Source: Akkermansia sp.
Lineage (GTDB): Bacteria; Verrucomicrobiota; Verrucomicrobiia; Verrucomicrobiales; Akkermansiaceae
DNA length: 33,143 bases
Assembly: GCA_024405455.1 (NCBI GenBank)
Contig: JAKSOT010000014.1
Coordinates: forward strand, 1 to 33,143
Reading direction: 5' to 3'
Positions 17,989-24,284 of the stretch are shown in pieces (position 1 is the stretch's first letter; the number at the start of each line of letters is the position of its first letter). A program made the position numbers and the translations under genes. The notes under the pieces were generated by a model. It saw only the letters and a program-made list of their open reading frames with translations, had not been told where the DNA came from and did no database searches.

Positions 17989-18783
17989 ATGAGCGACCGC
18001 ATCAACGTCCGCAACCCCAATGAAATCTCCAAGCTGCGCAAGGCGGGGGAGGTTTCCGCACGCATCCTGATGGACCTCATGCCCATCATCAAACCCGGCA
18101 TCACCACCAAGGAGATAGACGACTACGCCGCCGAGCTCTTCAAGCGCGAGGGCTGCGGCAACGCCTTCCTCGGCTACGGCGGATACCCCGGCCAGCTCTG
18201 CATCTCCGTCAACGAGGTGGTGGTCCACGGCATCGGCGACAACCGCGTCATCCACGACGGCGACATCGTGAGCCTGGACGCCGGAGCCATCGTGGACGGC
18301 TGGTACGGCGACAACGCCATGACCGTGCCCGTGGGCAACGTGCGCGAGGAGGCGCTGCGCCTGCTGGCGGTGACGGAGGAGGCGCTCTTCCGCGGCATCG
18401 AGCAGGCGAAGCAGGGCAACCCGCTCAGCGAGGTCTGCGGCGCCATCGAGGACTTTGTAAAGCCGTTCGGGTTCGGCATTGTGCGGGACTACGTGGGGCA
18501 CGGCGTGGGACGCCACCTGCACGAGGACCCGTCCATCCCGAACTACCGCCCGAACTATCCCCTGCCCCGCCTCAAGCGCGGCATGATACTCGCCATCGAG
18601 CCCATGATTACCCTCGGCACCTACCGCGTGAAGGTGCTGGACGACGACTGGACCGCCGTGACCACGGACGGCTCCTGGGCCGCGCACTTCGAACACACCG
18701 TGGCCGTCGGCTCGCACGGCGGCGACATCCTCACGGAACGCCCCCGCATTGCCCTGCCGGAACAGCTGGGAATCATGCTGTAA
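17989..18783 (+). CDS. map: Methionine aminopeptidase, type I
   Basis: Removes the initiator methionine from nascent proteins in the cytoplasm using two divalent metal ions. The ATG at 17989 gives 264 residues, the usual size of bacterial type I enzymes. The expected residues are present: His80 (VVVHGIG), metal ligands Asp97 (SLDAG) and Asp108 (YGDNAMT), His171 (VGHGVGRHLHEDP), Glu204 (LAIEPM) and Glu235 (FEHTVAV). There is no N-terminal SEC-C zinc motif. It lies 13 bp after the GH110 stop codon and lacks a Shine-Dalgarno. The frame stays open well upstream of 17989, but that extension overlaps the GH110 gene and has low-complexity composition, so it is rejected. The TAA stop abuts a composite repeat. 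Confidence 0.96.
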   Translation: MSDRINVRNPNEISKLRKAGEVSARILMDLMPIIKPGITTKEIDDYAAELFKREGCGNAFLGYGGYPGQLCISVNEVVVHGIGDNRVIHDGDIVSLDAGAIVDGWYGDNAMTVPVGNVREEALRLLAVTEEALFRGIEQAKQGNPLSEVCGAIEDFVKPFGFGIVRDYVGHGVGRHLHEDPSIPNYRPNYPLPRLKRGMILAIEPMITLGTYRVKVLDDDWTAVTTDGSWAAHFEHTVAVGSHGGDILTERPRIALPEQLGIML

Positions 18784-18840
18784 TTTACAATTGACAATTT
18801 ACGATTGACGATTTGAAAATTCGCGCATGCGGAGCATGCG
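18783..18840 (+). repeat. Composite repeat copy 4, between convergent genes
   Basis: ATTTACA, ATTGACA, ATTTACG and ATTGACG (18783-18810) are identical to copy 3 and again begin at the last A of a TAA stop. GAAAATTCGCG and a hairpin CGCATGC-GGA-GCATGCG (18824-18840) follow. Read on the minus strand, the hairpin is followed by CGAATTTTC, so it may act as the terminator of the convergent ClC gene. Confidence 0.8.
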
Positions 18841-18848
18841 GGAGATGG

Positions 18849-20576
18849 TCAATCTTTCGCCACGGCCTTGCGGAGGAGGAGGATTCCGGTGCGGTAGAGC
18901 TCTGTGCGGGAAACGATGCCGCAGAGGGCGCCGTTGGCGGGGTTCACCACGGGGAGGGAGTTAAGCGGGGTGGATTGGAAGGCGTGCAAGGCCTCCGGCA
19001 GGCCGTCGGCGGGTGAAAGGACGGGTGCGTCCGCATGCATGAGGTCGGCCGCGGTGGCGGCGGCATCGTCCGGGGTGTCGGGAAGTTCCGATGCCAGGAT
19101 CAGCCCGGCGTAGCGGCCGTTGTCCTCCACCACGGGCACGTTCTCGTCGGGGTGGCGGAGCATCTGGTGGAGTACGCGGTCCAGCGGGGCGGAGGTGTGC
19201 ACCTGCAGGGGGCTGCGGCGCATGACATCCGCCACGCGGAGGGCGGAGGGCGGGCCGTCGAACGCGGTGGAGTCGGGTGCGCGGTCGTAGAGGGAGCCGG
19301 CGGGCAGGAGGCGGGCCACGCCGTATGCCACGGCCACGGCTAGCATGAGCGGGAAGATGAGCGAGGCGTTCATGGTGAACTCAATCACCAGAAGGAGTGC
19401 GGTGATGGGGGCGCGGGCGGCCACGCCGAAGAAGGCGGCCATGCCCACCAGGGCGTACGGCAGCGCACCGCCGCCCAGCCCCAGGGATTCCGCGCCCGCG
19501 CCGAACAGGGCGCCGATGAAGCAGCCGATCATCAGCGTGGGCATGAGCATGCCGCCCATGGTGCCCACGCCGAACACCACCGCCACCAGCAGGACCTTGC
19601 AGCACAGCAGCGCCGCCGCGTGCGGGGTGGACAGGCAGCCCGCCAGCAGGGCCGCAATGGCCTCCTGCCCGTTGCCCACGATGAAGGGGTCTTCACACGC
19701 CACCAGCCCCACCAGCAGGCCCGCCGCGGCCATGCGCACGGGCAGCCACGCGGGGCGGCCGTCCAGCCGGCGGCGCATCCATTTGGCGAACCACACCCAT
19801 CCGCGCCCGCAGAGGGCGGCGGCCACCGCCAGCACCGCGCAGAGCAGCACCTGCGGCAGGGAGCCGAACACCACCTGCGCCGCGTCCGCCGCGAAGATGG
19901 CATCCGTGCGGCCCAGCAGCCACAGCAGCGCGTACGATGCGCACGTGGCCGCCAGCAGCGGCGCCATGTAGCCGATGCTGAAGGTGCCCACCAGCACCTC
20001 GCACACGAACAGGCAGGCGCTCAGCGGCGTGTGGATGGCCGCGGTCATGCCCGCCGCCGCGCCGCAGCCCACCAGCAGGCGCAGGCGGGAGGGCGACACG
20101 TGCAGCGCGCGCCCGGCGGCGGATGCCGCCACGGCGGAGGCCTGAATGATGGCGCCCACCTTGCCGATGCACGCGCCGCTGCCCATGGAGAGCACGGCGG
20201 AGAGGCTGCGCAGGAAGCCCTGGCGGCGCGGCAGGCGTCCGTCCCCCAGGGAAAAGGATTCCATGTACTCCGGCATGGGGCGTTTGTCCACCCGCATGGC
20301 GAACAGCAGCACCAGCGCGGCGGGAACGGCGCCCGCGGCGGGCAGCAGCACCCGCGCCCAGTCCGGCAGCTGCATGAAGCAGTCCACCCGCGTGCCCGCA
20401 AACCCCGTGTACACCCACTGCACCGCGTCGATGGCCGCATCAAACGCCAGCGCGGCAACCGCCCCCGCCAATCCCAGCAGAAGCGCCTGCACCAGCACCG
20501 CCTGCCGCTGCCCGATGCGCAGCGCGCGCATCACCCGCAGCAGAAACATCCGGCGCTGGTACGCAGAGCGGTTCAT
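18849..20576 (-). CDS. ClC-family chloride channel/transporter with CBS pair
   Basis: A 575-residue inner-membrane protein. Residues about 25-440 form the ClC core with many hydrophobic helices; recognisable motifs are the GSGACIGKVGAIIQ segment (residues ~132-145), TPLSACLFVCEV (~183-194) and GVGTMGGMLMPTLMIG. Residues about 460-560 are two CBS domains (starting VADVMRRSP and AADLMHADAP), which in this family bind nucleotides and regulate gating. Oddly, the position of the external gating glutamate (GREGP in Escherichia coli ClC) is Val140, and the internal proton glutamate position (second E of IEEM) is Val194. Loss of both suggests a passive channel rather than an H+/Cl- exchanger; this is inference. 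The ATG at 20576 is chosen for its fit to the promoter and the hydrophilic N-terminus. A terminator separates it from prs upstream, so it is transcribed alone. Confidence 0.88.
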   Translation of the reverse strand: MNRSAYQRRMFLLRVMRALRIGQRQAVLVQALLLGLAGAVAALAFDAAIDAVQWVYTGFAGTRVDCFMQLPDWARVLLPAAGAVPAALVLLFAMRVDKRPMPEYMESFSLGDGRLPRRQGFLRSLSAVLSMGSGACIGKVGAIIQASAVAASAAGRALHVSPSRLRLLVGCGAAAGMTAAIHTPLSACLFVCEVLVGTFSIGYMAPLLAATCASYALLWLLGRTDAIFAADAAQVVFGSLPQVLLCAVLAVAAALCGRGWVWFAKWMRRRLDGRPAWLPVRMAAAGLLVGLVACEDPFIVGNGQEAIAALLAGCLSTPHAAALLCCKVLLVAVVFGVGTMGGMLMPTLMIGCFIGALFGAGAESLGLGGGALPYALVGMAAFFGVAARAPITALLLVIEFTMNASLIFPLMLAVAVAYGVARLLPAGSLYDRAPDSTAFDGPPSALRVADVMRRSPLQVHTSAPLDRVLHQMLRHPDENVPVVEDNGRYAGLILASELPDTPDDAAATAADLMHADAPVLSPADGLPEALHAFQSTPLNSLPVVNPANGALCGIVSRTELYRTGILLLRKAVAKD

Positions 20577-20588
20577 GGTTGCCCCGTT

Positions 20589-20616
20589 ATTGTACCATGC
20601 CCCCGCCCCACTGCAA
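20589..20616 (-). promoter_or_regulatory. Putative promoter of the ClC gene
   Basis: On the minus strand TTGCAG (20616-20611) and TACAAT (20594-20589) are 16 bp apart. Transcription would start near 20582, leaving a leader of only about 6 bases before the ATG at 20576. It matches the autotransporter promoter in spacing and in 11 of 12 box bases. Confidence 0.55.
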
Positions 20617-20661
20617 TCCCCAATGTTCATGGATACACGCCAAGGCTGAGCGGGCGCGCAC

Positions 20662-20699
20662 AAAAACCCCGCCGGGGCCCGGGGTGGGCGGCGGCGGGG
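20662..20699 (-). terminator. Intrinsic terminator after prs
   Basis: Read on the minus strand, CCCCGCCG (20699-20692) pairs with CGGCGGGG (20674-20667) around a GC-rich loop and is followed at once by five Ts (20666-20662). It lies 25 bp past the prs stop codon. Confidence 0.75.
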
Positions 20700-20723
20700 T
20701 GGGGAAGGGGTGGAACGGTTGGG

Positions 20724-21653
20724 TCAGATCTCGAAGAGATGGGTGACGGAATCGTTGTTGTGGATGTTCGCGATGGCCTGGGCCAGAAGGGGTGCGATGC
20801 TGACGGTGTCCACGTTCTCGCCGTAGGCCATGGGGACGGAGTCCGAGGTGAGGAGGCACTCGATGGGGCTGTCCTTGAGGCGTGCGCGGGCGGCATCGTT
20901 GAGGACGCCGTGGGAGACGCCGGCGAAGATGCGGGCGGCGCCGTGCTCCTTCAAAATCTTGGCGGCGGCGCAGAGGGTGCCGCCGGATTCGGTCATGTCG
21001 TCGATCATGAGGACATCCTTGCCCTCCACGTTGCCGATGACGGCGTGTGCGTCCACCTCTGTGGCGGAGATGCGCTGCTTGGCGACGATGGCGAGTTCCG
21101 TACCAAGGACGTTGGCGTAGCTCTTGGCGTTCTTGACGCCGCCGATGTCCGGTGAGACGACCACCAGATTGCTCATGTTGTGGACGTACTTCTCCTTGAG
21201 GTGCTTGACGAGCACGGGGAGGGAGTGGAGGTGGTCCACGGGGATTTCAAAGAAGCCCTGGATTTGTGCGGCGTGGAGGTCCATGGCGAGGACGCGGTTC
21301 ACGCCGGCGGCGGTGAGGAGGTTGGCCACCAGCTTGGAGGTGATGGGCACTCTGGGCTTGTCCTTGCGGTCCTGGCGGGCATACCCGTAGAAGGGCATGA
21401 CGGCGGTGATGCGGCTGGCGCTCGCACGGCGCACGGCATCCACCATCACCAGCAGCTCCATGAGGTTGTGGTTGGTGGGCGGGCAGGTCGGCTGGATGAT
21501 GAAGGCGTCTGCGCCGCGGATGGATTCCTTGATCTGGACAAAGCTTTCACCGTCCGGGAAGGTGTTGACGGTGGCATCGCAGAGGGGCAGGCCCATGACG
21601 TCTGCAATGTTCTGCGCCAATTGTGGATGAGCGGTACCGCTGATGAGTTTCAT
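20724..21653 (-). CDS. prs: Ribose-phosphate pyrophosphokinase (PRPP synthetase)
   Basis: Makes phosphoribosyl pyrophosphate from ribose 5-phosphate and ATP for nucleotide, histidine and tryptophan synthesis in the cytoplasm. The 309-residue length is typical of class I enzymes. Motifs seen: PDGE near residue 33, PFYGYARQDRK (87-97), DLHAAQIQGFF (125-135), VVVSPDIGGVKNA near 164-176, and the PRPP-binding loop VLMIDDMTESGGT (214-226), a variant of the usual DDMIDTGGT. The ATG at 21653 matches the family N-terminus (MKLISGTAHPQLA); the longer upstream frame crosses the promoter region and is rejected. It is divergent from the exosortase gene with 82 bp between starts and overlapping promoter signals. 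No Shine-Dalgarno. Confidence 0.96.
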   Translation of the reverse strand: MKLISGTAHPQLAQNIADVMGLPLCDATVNTFPDGESFVQIKESIRGADAFIIQPTCPPTNHNLMELLVMVDAVRRASASRITAVMPFYGYARQDRKDKPRVPITSKLVANLLTAAGVNRVLAMDLHAAQIQGFFEIPVDHLHSLPVLVKHLKEKYVHNMSNLVVVSPDIGGVKNAKSYANVLGTELAIVAKQRISATEVDAHAVIGNVEGKDVLMIDDMTESGGTLCAAAKILKEHGAARIFAGVSHGVLNDAARARLKDSPIECLLTSDSVPMAYGENVDTVSIAPLLAQAIANIHNNDSVTHLFEI

Positions 21654-21675
21654 AATGGTGCAAGGTTGCCCCTCT

Positions 21676-21703
21676 ATTCTTGACAATTTGGCAAAAATTG
21701 CAA
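21676..21703 (-). promoter_or_regulatory. Putative prs promoter overlapping the exosortase promoter
   Basis: On the minus strand TTGCAA (21703-21698) and AAGAAT (21681-21676) are 16 bp apart, each matching the consensus at four of six positions. It occupies almost the same bases as the plus-strand promoter at 21680-21707, so the two could not be bound by polymerase together. Confidence 0.4.
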
Positions 21704-21707
21704 TACT
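21680..21707 (+). promoter_or_regulatory. Putative promoter of the exosortase unit
   Basis: TTGACA (21680-21685) and AATACT (21702-21707) are 16 bp apart, followed by a leader of about 20 bases that contains AGGAGG at 21715-21720. The -35 box is perfect; the -10 box is moderate. Confidence 0.5.
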
Positions 21708-21735
21708 AAAGTGCAGGAGGACGGCAAATTTCACG

Positions 21736-22695
21736 ATGGATACTGAGCCGGAGACAAATACGAAACAATGGTGGCGGCTGGGGCTGCCCGCCTGGATTGG
21801 GCTGGGCGTGTGCCTGGCGCTGCTGTGGTGGTACTACTTTTCCCTTACCGCGTACGTGGAGGGGTATGAGACGGCGTTCAGTTGGCTGAAGCAGGCGTGG
21901 AACCCAGAGAACGACTTTGAGCACGGGTGGATGGTTCCCCTGCTCTCCCTGTACCTGCTGCACCACGCGTGGGGGCAGATGAAGGGCGTGGTGTTCAAGC
22001 CGAGCCTGCACGGGCTGTGGATGCTGGGGTTCGGTGCGCTGCTGGCGCTGCTGGCGGTGCGCACGCACCAGGGGCGCATAGCGATAGGCGCGCTGCCGTT
22101 CATGCTCACGGGACTGGTGTGGTGCTACTGGGGCGGCAGGGCGGCAGCCAAGTGCGCGTTCCCGTTCTTCTTCATCTGGCTGTGCATTCCGCTGCCTGGG
22201 TTCCAGCAGGCCACGGTGGGCATGCAGCTGCTGGCCACCAAGGCGGCGCACTGGGGGGCCACGCTCTGCGGCGTGCAGACCGTGGTGGAGGGCACCAACA
22301 TAGCCTCCGCCACCGGCAACTGGGATGCCTTCAACATAGCGGGCGGCTGCTCCGGCATGCGCTCGCTCATGGCGCTCATCATGATTTCCACGGCCTGGGC
22401 GTACCTGGCGTCCGGGCTCTCCCTGTGGAAGCGGGTTGTGCTGGCGCTGAGCGCCATCCCGCTGTCCATCCTGGCCAACGGGTTCCGCGTGGCGAGCATC
22501 TTCGTGTTCGCGGAGTACGTGAACCCTGCTTTCGCCAGCAAGACGTGGCACGATTGGTCGGGCCTGCTGTTCTTCTTCCCCGCGAGCCTGGTGTGCCTGA
22601 TGCTGCTGCACGGGCTGCTGGCGGGTGAGCTGCCGTTCCTGAAGAAGCGCAAGGTGGTACGCCGCATCAACAACGGAAAGGAGGTGCAATCATGA
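21736..22695 (+). CDS. Exosortase/archaeosortase family transpeptidase
   Basis: A 319-residue polytopic inner-membrane protein of the exosortase family, which processes PEP-CTERM proteins during export. The three family-invariant catalytic residues are visible in context: Cys205 (AGGCSGMRS), Arg251 (LANGFRVASI) and His272 (TWHDWSG). About eight hydrophobic segments span the chain. AGGAGG at 21715-21720 is 15 bases before the ATG, longer than ideal. The gene overlaps the EpsI gene by four bases (ATGA), so the two are coupled. The PEP-CTERM protein at 2-4201 is a plausible substrate. I do not assign a lettered exosortase type. Confidence 0.93.
   Translation: MDTEPETNTKQWWRLGLPAWIGLGVCLALLWWYYFSLTAYVEGYETAFSWLKQAWNPENDFEHGWMVPLLSLYLLHHAWGQMKGVVFKPSLHGLWMLGFGALLALLAVRTHQGRIAIGALPFMLTGLVWCYWGGRAAAKCAFPFFFIWLCIPLPGFQQATVGMQLLATKAAHWGATLCGVQTVVEGTNIASATGNWDAFNIAGGCSGMRSLMALIMISTAWAYLASGLSLWKRVVLALSAIPLSILANGFRVASIFVFAEYVNPAFASKTWHDWSGLLFFFPASLVCLMLLHGLLAGELPFLKKRKVVRRINNGKEVQS
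22677..22685 (+). promoter_or_regulatory. Strong Shine-Dalgarno of the EpsI gene
   Basis: AAAGGAGGT lies 6 bases before the ATG at 22692, inside the end of the exosortase gene. It stands out because most genes in this window have no Shine-Dalgarno sequence. Confidence 0.75.
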
Positions 22696-23390
22696 AGGCG
22701 TGGATATACGGACTGCTGCCGGCGCTGCTTCTGGGCGCGGTGTTCTCCCTGGTGGAAATCATGCCCTCGCAGGACGCCCTGGTGGAATCCGCCATCCGCC
22801 CGGATTTGCCGCTGGGCGTCACCGCCGGAACCTGGCGCGGCGAACGCGAGCAGGAATCCGAGGTGGAGCGCGTCACCCTGGCCGCCGACACCAAGTTCAG
22901 CAAGGCCGTCTACCAATCCGTGAGCGTGAACCCGTTGCCGCCCCTGTTCGCATCCATCGTCTATTCCGGCAGCGATATGAACACCTCCATCCACCGCCCG
23001 GAGCGCTGCCTGCCCGCCCAGGGGCACTACGACCTGGTGACGGAGCCGGTGCAGCTCAAGCTCAAGGACGGCCGCGAGCTCACCTTCACCCGCATCCTCT
23101 CCAAGAGCTCCCAGAAGCTGGCCAACGGCAGGGAAATCACCCTCCAGCACGTCAACTACTACGTCTTCATCGGCCACAACGCCATCATCTCCAGCCACCT
23201 CATGCGCACGTTCCAGGACATGTACGACCGCGTGGTGCACGGCTATGTGGAGCGCTGGGCGTACTACCAGGTCGGCACCTACTACGGGGAGACCCTGCGC
23301 GTGAGCCGCGAGGACGCGGAGAACAACCTGCGCGCGTACATCTCGGAAACCCTGTCGGACCTCATCGACTGGGACATGCTGGAGAAATAA
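22692..23390 (+). CDS. EpsI-family exosortase-associated protein
   Basis: A 232-residue protein with an N-terminal membrane anchor (residues ~5-22) and a periplasmic EpsI domain. The diagnostic motif is IHRPERCLPAQG (residues 100-111), the conserved His-Arg-Pro-Glu-x-Cys of this family. EpsI proteins occur next to, or fused to, exosortases, and their exact role in PEP-CTERM processing or exopolysaccharide export is not settled. Here it overlaps the exosortase gene by ATGA with a strong Shine-Dalgarno, so the two products are probably made together. The usual EpsI-type partner arrangement supports the exosortase call. Confidence 0.87.
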   Translation: MKAWIYGLLPALLLGAVFSLVEIMPSQDALVESAIRPDLPLGVTAGTWRGEREQESEVERVTLAADTKFSKAVYQSVSVNPLPPLFASIVYSGSDMNTSIHRPERCLPAQGHYDLVTEPVQLKLKDGRELTFTRILSKSSQKLANGREITLQHVNYYVFIGHNAIISSHLMRTFQDMYDRVVHGYVERWAYYQVGTYYGETLRVSREDAENNLRAYISETLSDLIDWDMLEK

Positions 23391-23394
23391 ACCC

Positions 23395-24282
23395 ATGGGC
23401 GGCACCAAGGACATGACCAGCCAGCTTGAGGAGGCGCGCGCGCACCGCCAGAGCGCCTATGCCGTGCCGGAGCCCGTGGCGCACCTGGCGCAGGATTTGC
23501 TGGTGACCGCGTGGGAGGGCATCCGCCCCGCGGAGCGCGCGCTGGGCAACGCCCTGCACCGCCTGGTGAGCGACGAGGCCACGCGGCAGTTCGTGACCAC
23601 GCTCTGCACGCATGTGCTGATGACCACGGACCCCGCGCTGCAGATGTCCACGCTGCGGGAGCTGGCGGGGGGCAAGAGCGAAATACCCGCCATCTTCAAC
23701 AGGGCGTTGCAATGGCGGCTGCGTGCGGCGGCCATGCTGCCGGAGCGTCTGGCGGCGTATGCGGTTCGGGAGGCGCACCGGGCGTTCCAATCCGTGTTCG
23801 GCGGGCTGGTGCTGCCGGCGCATGTGCGCCGCCTGATGCTGCGCGTGCACCAACTCTCCACAGACGGCCAGGGCGTGGCGCTCAACCCGCTGGTGCCCGT
23901 GGTGCGCGGCAACAAGGGCGCCGCGCAGTACATGAAAAACCTGGAGGCCGTGCTGGAGCGGCAGGATGCCGCCGGAGTGGTGGTGCAGCCCTGGCGCCTC
24001 TGCCCCAACCTTTCCCCGTACGCGCCCGCGGAGGGTGTGCGCACGCTCGCCGCGCGCCTGCACAAGATCTTCCGCCTCTCGCTGGCCAAGGGGCGCACGC
24101 GCCCCGTCATCGTGGAAAGCGGGCTCTCCCCCACCGCGCACATGGTGGCGGAGGCCCTGACGCTCGCCCTGCAGGGGCAGGACTTGAACCGCGCGGACGT
24201 AGCCATCGAGCTTCCCGCGTACCTGGCGGGCACGCCGGCCATCCTGCGCGGGCTGGCCACGTGGGCCGGGCGCCGCGCCGCC
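23395..24282 (+). CDS. PutA-like protein, N-terminal part before a frameshift
   Basis: Starts 4 bp after the EpsI stop, with GGAG at 23381-23384. The ~296 residues before the frame change look like the helical N-terminal arm and first half of the proline dehydrogenase (FAD, TIM-barrel) domain of bifunctional PutA; GNKGAAQYMKNLEAVLER, PVIVESGLSPTAHMVAEAL and ELPAYLAGTPAILRGLATW fit that fold. The frame stays open to 24822, but after about 24282 the translation turns into Arg/Ala/Gly-rich low-complexity sequence while the family sequence resumes one frame over. So this is one half of a broken or miscalled gene. Confidence 0.7.
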
Positions 24283-24284
24283 GC
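24271..24284 (+). other. Frameshift site in putA-like gene
   Basis: Within the GC repeat CGCCGCGCCGCCGC the family-like sequence moves forward by one frame (ATWAGRR before, PQLLLVKGAH after). There is one base too many or two too few for an intact gene. A sequencing or assembly error in a GC-rich run and a true mutation both fit. Confidence 0.7.

Noticed and set aside
16131-18110. A long minus-strand open frame opposite GH110
   Set aside because: GH110 has signal peptide, promoter and family motifs; the opposite frame has low-complexity His/Val/Arg composition.
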